A stretch of 27,033 nt of DNA from a virus: positions 1 through 27,033 of the IMG/VR virus record IMGVR_UViG_3300006637_000024; one strand, 5' to 3'. The position numbers and the translations under genes are program-made. The notes below the pieces were generated by a model. The model searched no databases and was not told the DNA's origin. It saw only the letters and a program-made list of their open reading frames with translations. The first letter of the stretch is position 1; each line of letters begins with the position of its first letter. Shown here in pieces: positions 7,644-15,035 of the stretch.

Positions 7644-8612
7644 ATGGCAGATGCAGTTAATCCGATCCGTTTTGCGAATACGGTCGGCAATCAGCTCGAG
7701 GGAGTCGTCCGTCTCTCAGCAATGATCTCTCAGGAGATAAATTTACTACTCAAAGATTCCTCAAATCTCCGCAATAGTGGACTTATAAGCTATCAGGGGA
7801 GCATTAACGGCCTCGGAAGTGACACTGTACGTGTACGCTTGGCAGGTTTAGATGGTTATGATAGCATGGCAGCCGCTACAAATGAGATCTCCGACGAGTC
7901 AGGAAATACGACAGCCCTCACCATCGACTCTGCGGATCTCGTAGCTGCGAGACAGTACATCATATATGAGATGTCGGATCTTTCTTCTATGACCGGCTTG
8001 GCAGGCTCTCAGGACATCGATCCCTTCCGAATTGCTCGCTCAATTAGTCAATCCTATGAGACTCGATTTGCAGAGCTCACAGGAGCCGCAGCCGCTAATT
8101 TTACAACCTCAGTCGGACTCAATACTACGACTCTCTCAGTAGACGACTTTTTTGACGCAATATTCGCAATTGAACAAGCCGCAGACGTCGGAGCCGCAGG
8201 TCCCTACGCAGCCGTCCTCTCGCCTAAGGCCTTGACAGAGCTTCAGGACAGTCTCCGCAATGAGACAGGAAACGCAGTAAGTCGTATGCAATCCTCACAG
8301 GAGATGCTTATGGCTAAAGGTGCGAATTTTGCCGGTAATCTATTTGGTGTCGATGTATATCGCTCAGGTCATGTAAATGAGAATGCCTCCTCTGGCTATG
8401 ATAACTATCTCCTATCGCCAATGGCTCTCGGATATGTTGACGGTATCCCCGCAAACATCCCCGGATCCTCTGACTTAATGTCTATGGGTAAGGTAGTTGT
8501 CGAATTTGATCGTCAAGCTATGAGTGCAAAAACTTACATCGTAGGACATGCGTATCTCGGCCTCGGTATCATTCAAGATGACAAGGGTGTAAAAATCCTC
8601 TCAGCACGATAA
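7644..8612 (+). CDS. Major capsid protein, HK97-fold
   Basis: This is the shell subunit of the head. The 322-residue length, the N-terminal helical segment (LEGVVRLSAMISQEINLLLKD), the acidic beta extension, the long spine-like helix region around 105-150 and the C-terminal P-domain-like strands (NLFGVDVYRSGHVNE, KVVVEFDRQAMSAKTYIVG) all fit a minimal HK97-type capsid protein with no long delta domain. An AGGAG site (7633-7637) sits six bases before the ATG. The gene has its own promoter and is followed by a strong terminator, so it can be made in excess of downstream proteins. No maturation protease gene is seen nearby; assembly probably relies on the separate scaffold. Confidence 0.88.
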   Translation: MADAVNPIRFANTVGNQLEGVVRLSAMISQEINLLLKDSSNLRNSGLISYQGSINGLGSDTVRVRLAGLDGYDSMAAATNEISDESGNTTALTIDSADLVAARQYIIYEMSDLSSMTGLAGSQDIDPFRIARSISQSYETRFAELTGAAAANFTTSVGLNTTTLSVDDFFDAIFAIEQAADVGAAGPYAAVLSPKALTELQDSLRNETGNAVSRMQSSQEMLMAKGANFAGNLFGVDVYRSGHVNENASSGYDNYLLSPMALGYVDGIPANIPGSSDLMSMGKVVVEFDRQAMSAKTYIVGHAYLGLGIIQDDKGVKILSAR

Positions 8613-8683
8613 CCGGATCATGATTTTGTCGGAGATTGTGACTTGTCGTAGTCTCCTCGTCATGATCTCCGGCCCTTTTTTTT
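8613..8683 (+). terminator. Structured terminator with embedded anti-RBS
   Basis: The outer stem pairs CCGGA+TCATGA (8613-8623) with TCATGA (8660-8665) and TCCGG (8668-8672), leaving a two-base bulge; an inner GGAGA (8631-8635) can pair with TCTCC (8652-8656). CCC and T8 (8676-8683) follow. The loop segment GTAGTCTCCT (8648-8657) is the exact complement of the next gene's AGGAGACTAC (8686-8695). Confidence 0.82.
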
Positions 8684-8696
8684 ATAGGAGACTACA

Positions 8697-9350
8697 ATGA
8701 CAACATATGAGAAATATTCTCAGCCTTGGGAGGAGGCTCAGCATACAGAGACTCGCATCCCAAAAAAGAAAAACCCTCGCTTCTTTTTTGCGCACCATCC
8801 CGAGAATTGGGAGCTAGTAATTTTTGAGACATACGACAGCTCAGACGACAAGCGTAAAAAAATCAGCACTCCTCTATTACTCCCCATCCTGAGCTCGATA
8901 CAAGAGGAGCCGGGGGTAAATGGTACGAGAGCTGTCGGAGGGAGATTAGACTCCTCAATCATGAGGACCTCCCTGAGCGATCGGGATTGGGCTATAATCG
9001 ATCCCAAAAAACACGATTATCTCCGAGTCTATCCCGCGCACAAAGGCAATTATCACACATCGAGATGGATAAAACTCGAAAAGATAGGACGCAGGATTAT
9101 CGAGCATTTCGATCAGAAAGGATTTGACGAGTGGAGACGATCTCTGATTGCGGAGGGACATCTCAATCCTCCCCATCCTCAGATCGCAGAGCTCCGTCTG
9201 ATATCGATGAATCGAGCCATGTCACGACTCGAGAGAGATCAGCACATCCCCGAGGTCGCTACACGACTAAAGAGCAAACAAGAAGAATTTAAACAGACAA
9301 AAAAAGCGATAGCCCTCATCTCTAAATTAGGGAGGGATGCCTATGTCTAA
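8697..9350 (+). CDS. Conserved-looking phage protein, 217 aa, unknown function
   Basis: The function is unknown. The product is soluble and basic at its N-terminus (RIPKKKNPRFFFAHHPENWEL). It then has a PLLLPILSSIQEEPGVNG turn, an RTSLSDRDWAIIDPKKHDYLRVYPAHKGNYH segment split around a conserved-looking YPA, and a long C-terminal helical part (ELRLISMNRAMSRLERDQH ... KSKQEEFKQTKKAIALI). From memory, similar proteins with a GVNG motif and a YPA-x-x-G-x-Y segment occur next to capsid genes in other uncultured phages; this was not checked by search. It is translated from an AGGAGACTAC leader at 8686-8695 and is separated from the capsid gene by the terminator. A head-completion or capsid-associated role is a guess from position. 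Confidence 0.68.
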   Translation: MTTYEKYSQPWEEAQHTETRIPKKKNPRFFFAHHPENWELVIFETYDSSDDKRKKISTPLLLPILSSIQEEPGVNGTRAVGGRLDSSIMRTSLSDRDWAIIDPKKHDYLRVYPAHKGNYHTSRWIKLEKIGRRIIEHFDQKGFDEWRRSLIAEGHLNPPHPQIAELRLISMNRAMSRLERDQHIPEVATRLKSKQEEFKQTKKAIALISKLGRDAYV

Positions 9351-9486
9351 TGATGATAAAAAAACCGCAGCTTTCCACAGGATAGCCTCTCAGATCGTGA
9401 GGAGCAATCCCTCACTCACTCATGATGAGGCATGTCGTAAATTAGCCAAACATCTCGAAAGAGCACAACGTAAAAAGGAGCGATAA
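9343..9486 (+). CDS. Small basic protein, 47 aa
   Basis: The ATG at 9343 overlaps the end of the preceding gene by eight bases and is preceded by GGGAGGG (9331-9337). The product starts MSNDDKKTAAFHRIASQIVR and ends in a very basic helix (KLAKHLERAQRKKER); it has no hydrophobic segment. The stop at 9484-9486 is one base before the next start, so it is embedded in the same translational chain, which supports it being a real gene. I recognise no family. A small helical nucleic-acid-binding or scaffold-like protein would fit. Confidence 0.6.
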   Translation: MSNDDKKTAAFHRIASQIVRSNPSLTHDEACRKLAKHLERAQRKKER

Positions 9487-9487
9487 G

Positions 9488-9829
9488 ATGGCCTTTACAG
9501 ATAAACAAGAATTTAAAATTCCCCGACATATCATTCAGCCCGGGGGAGTGAATATTGAAACCATAACAGCAGATAAAGATCTAAACTATAAAGATGCTCA
9601 GTATCAAGTCATCACAAATAATAAAGGATCCTCTGCTACCATTAAGGTCCCAGCCAAGAAGGATGGGGTGTGGTTTTGGTTTAAAAATAGCGCATCCAGT
9701 GGTCACTCTTTTGTTTTACAAGATGCTGATGGTAATCCTATCATTGGGGGAGCTGGACTCGCAGCGGGTAAGGCGGCTCTATTAGTTTGTGATGGCTCAG
9801 CTTGGGCCGTAGTATTCCAGCAAGCATAA
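9488..9829 (+). CDS. Capsid decoration or head-fiber-like protein, 113 aa
   Basis: This is a small all-beta protein. The pattern (YQVITNNKGSSATIKVPAKK, then GVWFWFKNSASSGHSFVLQD, DGNPIIGG, then AALLVCDGSAWAVVFQ) resembles a repeated-strand domain found in phage surface proteins, with an aromatic WFWFKN strand and a terminal CDGSAW strand. It has no signal peptide. It follows the 47-residue gene with one base between. Its position between the capsid gene and the connector suggests decoration of the head surface. The assignment is by pattern and location only. Confidence 0.62.
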   Translation: MAFTDKQEFKIPRHIIQPGGVNIETITADKDLNYKDAQYQVITNNKGSSATIKVPAKKDGVWFWFKNSASSGHSFVLQDADGNPIIGGAGLAAGKAALLVCDGSAWAVVFQQA

Positions 9830-9830
9830 T

Positions 9831-10601
9831 ATGTCCTTATCCACTCCCTACGCAGCGCAGATTAGGACCGTCGAGTTACTCGAGAGAGGACGAGCTCAGA
9901 CGACAGAGATTCGTTTTTATCGGGATGGCTCTCAGGTCATCCCGACAGATGCTCTCTATACTCTCATAAAACCGACAGGAGCCGATCTCCTCACCGGAGC
10001 GACTGCGATAATTGCGGGGAGTGGGACTGTCTCATACAATCACACAGCAGATCAGCTCGCAGATACAGAGCTCCTCGGAGAGGGATACATCCAAGAATGG
10101 ACAGTCACGATTGAGGGAGAGGATTTTATTTATCGCAGGATGGCGGCTCTCGTCCGTAAAAGATTATATCCTGTCGTCTCTGACATCGATCTTACTGCGA
10201 CATATAGCGATCTCAACAATCTCAGACCCTCCTCTCTGACATCATATCAACAATACATAGATGATGCGTGGTTTCAGATCCTGAGACGTATCCGCAATCA
10301 GGGGATGGGCTATGAGTATCTCATGATGTCTCCCGAGGCATTTTTTGAGGTCCATAGACATCTCAGTCTATATCTCATATTTAGAGATTTCCATAGCTCC
10401 CTCGGGCAATCAAACGGCAGATACCTCGATCTCGCAAATGAACACTACAAGCTCTATAGAGACGAATTTGATCAGATCAATTTTGTATATGACGAAGATC
10501 ACGATGGAAAAGCAGACGACGCAGACAAACGGACGAGAGGACAGCCGACAATCTATCTCACTCGCCCCGGGATCAATCATTATAGACGTCGGAGATACTA
10601 A
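9831..10601 (+). CDS. Head-tail connector (adaptor) protein
   Basis: This is a probable neck protein that bridges portal and tail. Residues 1-118 form a beta domain (VELLERGRAQTTEIRFYRDG ... IYRRMAALVRKRLYPVVSD), and from about 120 the chain is helical like phage head-tail adaptors (DLNNLRPSSLTSYQQYIDDA, AWFQILRRIRNQG, DLANEHYKLYRDEFDQ). The C-terminus contains DEDHDGKADDADK (encoded near 10493-10531), which matches the DxDxDGxxDDxD calcium-binding loop of EF-hand/thrombospondin type 3 repeats, then a very basic tail (HYRRRRY). The stop overlaps the next start (TAATG). The family assignment is moderately secure from size, helical pattern and gene order. Confidence 0.65.
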   Translation: MSLSTPYAAQIRTVELLERGRAQTTEIRFYRDGSQVIPTDALYTLIKPTGADLLTGATAIIAGSGTVSYNHTADQLADTELLGEGYIQEWTVTIEGEDFIYRRMAALVRKRLYPVVSDIDLTATYSDLNNLRPSSLTSYQQYIDDAWFQILRRIRNQGMGYEYLMMSPEAFFEVHRHLSLYLIFRDFHSSLGQSNGRYLDLANEHYKLYRDEFDQINFVYDEDHDGKADDADKRTRGQPTIYLTRPGINHYRRRRY

Positions 10602-11032
10602 TGGCTGTCTCCGTCTCTCAGGTCAGATCTGCGATCGCTCAAAATATATCCGACCTCTCAGGCTTTAGGGAGGTCAGGATGCTCCCTGAGTATTTTGGCA
10701 GGTCTCAAAATACACTCGGACATCTGGGTTTTACTGTCGAGATGTCTGCGACAAATGCAGCTAATGAGAGACAGAGGAATTCGATAGGGTGCTATGTCGA
10801 GTCGCTTGTGCGAGTCAGATTTGCGTATCGGATACGACCTCATGATGTCGTGTTAGATTATGGCAATGCACTCGATAAAGAGCAGGAAGTGATCGGAGCT
10901 GTGATGGCTCGAGACTTTAATCGAGCTATAGAGATACGATTTGTCAGATCTTCTCGTCGATCTCCTGACTCTCAGGAGTATATTATATCTGAGATTGAAT
11001 TCTCAGCACTACACACCTTTATATTATCATAG
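10601..11032 (+). CDS. Tail completion / tail terminator-like protein
   Basis: A 143-residue alpha-beta protein stands in the slot between the connector and the tail tube where phages encode the tail terminator or neck stopper. Features are an N-terminal helix (SVSQVRSAIAQNISDLSGF), a central strand pair with YVESLVRVRFAYRIRPHD, a helix (ALDKEQEVIGAVMARDF), then IEIRFVRSSRRSPDS and a final strand (YIISEIEFSALHTFIL). This order of one long helix packed on strands is typical of the terminator fold. It starts in a TAATG overlap with the connector. The call rests on position and pattern, not a motif. Confidence 0.58.
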   Translation: MAVSVSQVRSAIAQNISDLSGFREVRMLPEYFGRSQNTLGHLGFTVEMSATNAANERQRNSIGCYVESLVRVRFAYRIRPHDVVLDYGNALDKEQEVIGAVMARDFNRAIEIRFVRSSRRSPDSQEYIISEIEFSALHTFILS

Positions 11033-11041
11033 GAGATTATT

Positions 11042-11554
11042 GTGGCCTATTCTACTTTACCAAAAACACGTCGAGATGGTGTAATCACACTATCTGACGC
11101 AACCGGCACACCGGTAACCCTCGAGATCGCATATGAAGAGGGAAATGTAACATTTGACACTCCCAAGGCGGCTCAGACTGTGATCAGAGACAGAGGGACG
11201 ATCACGACAGTCAGAAAGGGGGATGATGAGCCCTCAGCGACAGGATCTTTCTCCGCATATTTCCGACAGTTTACAGATGGAGCCGAGGCCGGTAGTATTC
11301 TCGACTTTATCAATAAGACAGGACATTACTCCTCAAACGTCTCGACAGGCAATTCGGGGACTCCTTATGTCGAGTTTTATTGTATCGACATACAATATCA
11401 GGTCGATGCGACAGCCCTCACAGATACAGAGACACACGAGGCGACTCTCTCTAAATGCGTGTGCACTGCTTCCTTCACTGAGGGAGATCCGTCCTCATTT
11501 ACAATAAACTTTACATGCTACGGAGGAGTCACTTACACAGCGACTACTCCCTAA
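11042..11554 (+). CDS. Major tail tube protein
   Basis: This is the probable subunit of the non-contractile tail tube. The start codon is GTG at 11042, chosen because an AGGAGATTAT site precedes it. The 170-residue all-beta product begins AYSTLPKTRRDGVITLSDAT, continues with LEIAYEEGNVTF, an RGTITTVRKGDDEPSATGSFS strand-loop region split over two lines, and ends with a C-terminal sandwich (TFTCYGGVTYTAT-like: INFTCYGGVTYTA). The DExxATGSFS-like segment is the kind of motif seen in tube proteins. It lies directly before the tail chaperones and tape measure, as expected. Confidence 0.78.
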   Translation: MAYSTLPKTRRDGVITLSDATGTPVTLEIAYEEGNVTFDTPKAAQTVIRDRGTITTVRKGDDEPSATGSFSAYFRQFTDGAEAGSILDFINKTGHYSSNVSTGNSGTPYVEFYCIDIQYQVDATALTDTETHEATLSKCVCTASFTEGDPSSFTINFTCYGGVTYTATTP

Positions 11555-11572
11555 TAGATATCAGGAGACTAC

Positions 11573-11950
11573 ATGAAAATATCTATCCGCAAATGGGGAG
11601 GGGAGATCGATCTGACGACTCCCTCCCTTGCTACATCTTTTGAATTTGTCTCTCTGTGGACATCTGAGAGTGACAACGCACGTCTCGCTCGTCTCTGCGC
11701 AGGTGCGCTCGGAGTCTGTCTCGATCACGTCCGCAAATTGCCAAAATACAGACCCGGCAAATCATCCCCTCTCGAGTACGGACACACATGTCTCGATAGA
11801 CTCCTGAGCGAGGGGATTGTGGCATCTGTCATTTATGAGGAGGGAGTGAAGGCTCTGTCATTTATGGCGACAAAAATCCCGACCGAGAAAGAGGTCGACG
11901 AAAAGGCAAATTTTACGCATTCCATAAATTCGGACATCTCGACAGATTAG
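11573..11950 (+). CDS. Tail assembly chaperone, short form (gpG-like)
   Basis: This encodes the short tail chaperone that coats the tape measure during tail assembly. The 125-residue protein has an N-terminal beta element (MKISIRKWGGEIDLTTPSLA) and a helical body (NARLARLCAGALGVCLDHV, RLLSEGIVASVIYEEGVKAL). It lies between the tail tube and the tape measure, the standard place for the G/T pair, with a strong CAGGAGACTAC leader. The zero-frame product ends FTHSINSDISTD at 11950. A slippery heptamer at 11908-11914 lets a fraction of ribosomes move to the -1 frame and extend the protein. Confidence 0.78.
   Translation: MKISIRKWGGEIDLTTPSLATSFEFVSLWTSESDNARLARLCAGALGVCLDHVRKLPKYRPGKSSPLEYGHTCLDRLLSEGIVASVIYEEGVKALSFMATKIPTEKEVDEKANFTHSINSDISTD
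11908..11914 (+). other. Programmed -1 frameshift slippery site A_AAT_TTT
   Basis: In the zero frame the codons read GCA AAT TTT ACG, so the heptamer A AAT TTT has the canonical X_XXY_YYZ form (AAA, then TTT). After slipping, the -1 frame is open to 12130, while the zero frame stops at 11948-11950. The -1 frame upstream is blocked by TGA at 11836-11838, so the site lies inside the required window. Confidence 0.8.
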
Positions 11951-12132
11951 AGCTCCTCATGAGTCGCAGATGGGGGAGAGATCCGGATTGGTTCCGCTCC
12001 CTCGATCCTGACACTCAGACCTCCCTAATTGCCGACTATATCCTCGAGACTGAGACACAAAAACAGAGAGAGGAGAGAAAAACTCGCTATAATAGAGAGC
12101 AGATACACAGGATGAGGAATAGAGATGGCTAA
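11914..12132 (+). CDS. Frameshift extension of tail chaperone (gpT-like domain)
   Basis: Read in the -1 frame after the slip, this adds 72 residues beginning YAFHKFGHLDRLELLM and continuing SRRWGRDPDWFRSLDPDT, LIADYILETETQKQREE. The W-G-x-x-P-x-W-F-x-x-L-x-P-x-T-x-x-x-L-I-A-x-Y pattern is characteristic of T-domain extensions of tail assembly chaperones that recruit the tape measure. The fusion would be 186 residues. An internal ATG at 11959 could give a 57-residue free form, but no good ribosome binding site precedes it, so frameshift expression is favoured. The last eight bases overlap the next gene. Confidence 0.78.
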   Translation, partial: YAFHKFGHLDRLELLMSRRWGRDPDWFRSLDPDTQTSLIADYILETETQKQREERKTRYNREQIHRMRNRDG

Positions 12133-12688
12133 AGTTTTTATCAAGCAGGGAAACGCTGCGATCGGAGTATCTGACGAATTAGAGAGGATGGTCAACAATC
12201 TATTAGACCAGCTCCCCCTTATCCGTCAGATCTTCGAGAATGAGATGACTGAGATATATGAGGAGGCCTATCGACAATGGCCTGTGAGGACGCAGAGACC
12301 TCGCACAGCAGACGAGAAGAAGGCGGCTATATTTGGAGCCCTCAAACGACAGAAAGGCACTCAGGAGGCCTCTGCTATCATGAGAGAGATTGACGAGTCA
12401 GGACGTATAAAAGATGATCCCATCCCTGTCAGAGTGTCTCCTAAATCTCAGGACTCAAAAAATAGACTACAAAAAGGGATCCTTATAGAGGGAGAGGATA
12501 TTGTCGCATTTGTGCGCAATGATGCCCCTTATGCGTGGGCTATCACGACAGGAGAGTACACACTAAACGATCTCGCATTTGGGACTCGCACAGCGGACGA
12601 GCTCCTCTGGAAACCTACGAAGCGAGCCGCATCGAAACTTGTTAATGTAATTGCGGACGACCTCATGAGAGGAGGCAAAAAGAAATAA
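12125..12688 (+). CDS. Minor tail protein, HK97 gp10-like
   Basis: A 187-residue helical protein lies between the chaperones and the tape measure. It begins with a helical stretch (SDELERMVNNLLDQLPLIRQ), then EIYEEAYRQWPVRTQRP. The segment EGEDIVAFVRNDAPYAWAI resembles the V-x-N-x-A-P-Y-A-x-x-x-E region of HK97 gp10-like tail/neck proteins, and the end (LLWKPTKRAASKLVNVI, basic GGKKK) resembles their C-termini. The start overlaps the T-domain frame by eight bases. The position is slightly later than usual for gp10, so it could be another minor tail component; the family call is moderate. Confidence 0.55.
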   Translation: MAKVFIKQGNAAIGVSDELERMVNNLLDQLPLIRQIFENEMTEIYEEAYRQWPVRTQRPRTADEKKAAIFGALKRQKGTQEASAIMREIDESGRIKDDPIPVRVSPKSQDSKNRLQKGILIEGEDIVAFVRNDAPYAWAITTGEYTLNDLAFGTRTADELLWKPTKRAASKLVNVIADDLMRGGKKK

Positions 12689-12689
12689 A

Positions 12690-15035
12690 ATGGCAGATGT
12701 GAATAAAAGCGTCGAGATTAGTCTCAGAGCCAATCTCAAACAATTGCAGGACTCCCTCGGTCAGATCCCGGGGATGACAAAAAAAGAGGCTCAGGCTATG
12801 ACGAGAGCCCTAGCCTCTGAATTTAACAAGGCACAAAAAGCGGCTCAGAAAGCGGCTCAGGAGAGCAAAAAAGCCGCTCGTGAGACGACAAAAAGTTATC
12901 AGGCCTCCTCTGCGAAAATACAGCAATCATTTAGAGATCAGGCAGATCAGGCTCAAAAATCCTCTAAGCAGATAGGGAGATCTTTTGACCTAGCAGGGGA
13001 CCGCATAAAACAGACTCGCAGACAAACAAGAGATTTTGGTGCGGCTATGGGTAGCCTCGAGGATGTGGTCGGATTTATCAATCCTGAGCTCGCAGCGATG
13101 GCAGGGGAGATTGGGATGGTCGGCTCGGCTGCGAGATCCATGTCGAGATCACTAGCGACAGGCAATCTCGTCATGATAGGGGTTGTGGGGACCCTCGGGC
13201 TCGCTGCGGGTGCTTATACTCTATTTACGCACAACCAAAAAAAGGCAAAAGAGGAATTCGACAAATTTAAAACCGGCCTATCAGAGGGACGGAAGGAGAT
13301 CGAGAGATTGGGACAGGAGCTCAGGGGACTCTCTGAGGATCTCGATCTCGGATTTGACATAAACGCAATAGAGCAGAGGAGGGAATTATCTCGACTCGAT
13401 AATGAGAGATTGTTGGCATTAGGACAGATCTCTCAGAAAGAATTCGACATAAGAGAAGCCAAAAAGAAACAGACAGAGGAGACCTCTAAATTATACACGA
13501 GGATGCAAGATCTCGAGAAAACAGCGACAGAGAGAGTCAAAACAGCACAGGCACAGATTGATCTCTTACAAGCCGAGAGAGTCCAGATGTACGAAGTCCA
13601 AAAAGGGCTCGCTATGAATAGTAAAGAGAGACTCGAGATTAGCAAAATGATCTCAGAGAGCCGAGATAAAGAGGAAGATCTGAAAAAGATTATTGCGGAT
13701 AAAAAAATAATTCTGCGAGATATATGGGGAGAGTATAGCGCAGCAAAAGATCAGACAGAAAAGATCCTAGCTGCGGAGATCGCAGTCATAGAGGCAAAAG
13801 ACAAACAAAAACGACAAGCCGAGGCGACTCAGAGAGCAGAGGAGCGCAGATTAAAAATCATACAAATAACCTCAGGACTCACAGATCAGATAAACGCCCT
13901 CGAGGCTCAAAATGCGGAGATGTCTCTGTCTATGCTCTCCGACTCTGAGCAGATCAGCAGAAGCGCACAGGCTCGCAGAGATGCACTCGACGATCAATTA
14001 TCTCTAATGCAGGCTCAGATTATAGAGCTCGAGACGACAGCTCAGACAGAGGCAGAGAGACTCGGATTAGAGGAGGCTCGAGAGGAGGTCGAGAGAGCAT
14101 CCTCATTAGTCGCAGAGCAAAAGGCACTCATTACACAGAAAGAAAAAATAGACTTAGAGGAGATCAATCAAAAATTAGATGAGCAGATCGACAAACAGGA
14201 GAGCCTCTCTCAAATCGCTCAGGTCAGAGGAGATCTCGAGAGAGTCGCTCTAATGGCAATGTTAGATTCTCTTCCTGCCTCTGATGAATTATTTGCAAAT
14301 GAGGCAAAGCTCGCACTACAAAAGAGGGACACAATAGACAAGATTAACGAAGCGACAGAGGCCACAATCAAACAGGCTAAGACTCAGGAGGAGATCGACA
14401 AGGCAAACGAAGATCGACAAAAAGCCCTCAGAGCTGCCGAGTTTAATCATGAGATAGCACTACAAAAGATCAGAGATGACGCAGAGCAAAAAAGGCAAGC
14501 TCAGATAGCCTCGGGGACATCTGCGATACTACAATCTCTCTCTACTGTCACGACAGCCTCTCTCGAGCTATTGCAAAAATCCGGAAATAAGAACAAAAAA
14601 TTACTCGTCGCTCTCTTTACGGCTCAGAAGGTCGCTGCGCTCGGTGAGATCGCAATGAATACAGCAAAAAGCATAACAGCCGCCCCAGCTCAGTTCGGTC
14701 CTCTCGCCCCTGCGGCTATTGCGGGATACATAGCCACAGCCGCAGCACAAGCCGCTATTGTCATGTCACAACAACCTCCGCAATTCCACATGGGGGGTAT
14801 GATTGAGAGGACTCCTGACGAGTCGACAATCATTGTCAAGAGAGGAGAGGCAGTTCTCGACCGGGCGACAGTCAATAGACTCGGGGGAGAGCAGGGAGTA
14901 AACAGATTACAAAACGGACAGACAATCTCTCCTCAGGTGATAGTCATGAATCCTTACAAACATTATGATAGATTTATGTCAGATCGTCAGAGGATGGGAC
15001 TGTCAGACGCACGAAACGCTCGGAGGGGATACTAA
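12690..15035 (+). CDS. Tape measure protein
   Basis: This protein sets tail length and is ejected with the DNA. It has 781 residues, most of them charged heptad-rich coiled coil with Gln, Ala, Glu and Lys. A hydrophobic segment (TGNLVMIGVVGTLGLAAGAY, around residues 157-176) could cross a host membrane during injection. The C-terminal third has a second Ala-rich hydrophobic region (PLAPAAIAGYIATAAAQAA) and ends with the common tape-measure ending FHMGGMIERTPDES, VKRGEAVLDRATVNRLGG. By the usual rule of about 0.15 nm per residue, the tail would be near 117 nm. No lysozyme or peptidase domain was recognised. The stop overlaps the next start. Confidence 0.92.
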   Translation: MADVNKSVEISLRANLKQLQDSLGQIPGMTKKEAQAMTRALASEFNKAQKAAQKAAQESKKAARETTKSYQASSAKIQQSFRDQADQAQKSSKQIGRSFDLAGDRIKQTRRQTRDFGAAMGSLEDVVGFINPELAAMAGEIGMVGSAARSMSRSLATGNLVMIGVVGTLGLAAGAYTLFTHNQKKAKEEFDKFKTGLSEGRKEIERLGQELRGLSEDLDLGFDINAIEQRRELSRLDNERLLALGQISQKEFDIREAKKKQTEETSKLYTRMQDLEKTATERVKTAQAQIDLLQAERVQMYEVQKGLAMNSKERLEISKMISESRDKEEDLKKIIADKKIILRDIWGEYSAAKDQTEKILAAEIAVIEAKDKQKRQAEATQRAEERRLKIIQITSGLTDQINALEAQNAEMSLSMLSDSEQISRSAQARRDALDDQLSLMQAQIIELETTAQTEAERLGLEEAREEVERASSLVAEQKALITQKEKIDLEEINQKLDEQIDKQESLSQIAQVRGDLERVALMAMLDSLPASDELFANEAKLALQKRDTIDKINEATEATIKQAKTQEEIDKANEDRQKALRAAEFNHEIALQKIRDDAEQKRQAQIASGTSAILQSLSTVTTASLELLQKSGNKNKKLLVALFTAQKVAALGEIAMNTAKSITAAPAQFGPLAPAAIAGYIATAAAQAAIVMSQQPPQFHMGGMIERTPDESTIIVKRGEAVLDRATVNRLGGEQGVNRLQNGQTISPQVIVMNPYKHYDRFMSDRQRMGLSDARNARRGY

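Noticed and set aside
11959-12132. Free 57-aa T protein as an independent gene
   Set aside because: No convincing ribosome site precedes the ATG, whereas the -1 frame is open upstream to a canonical slippery site; kept as a frameshift extension.
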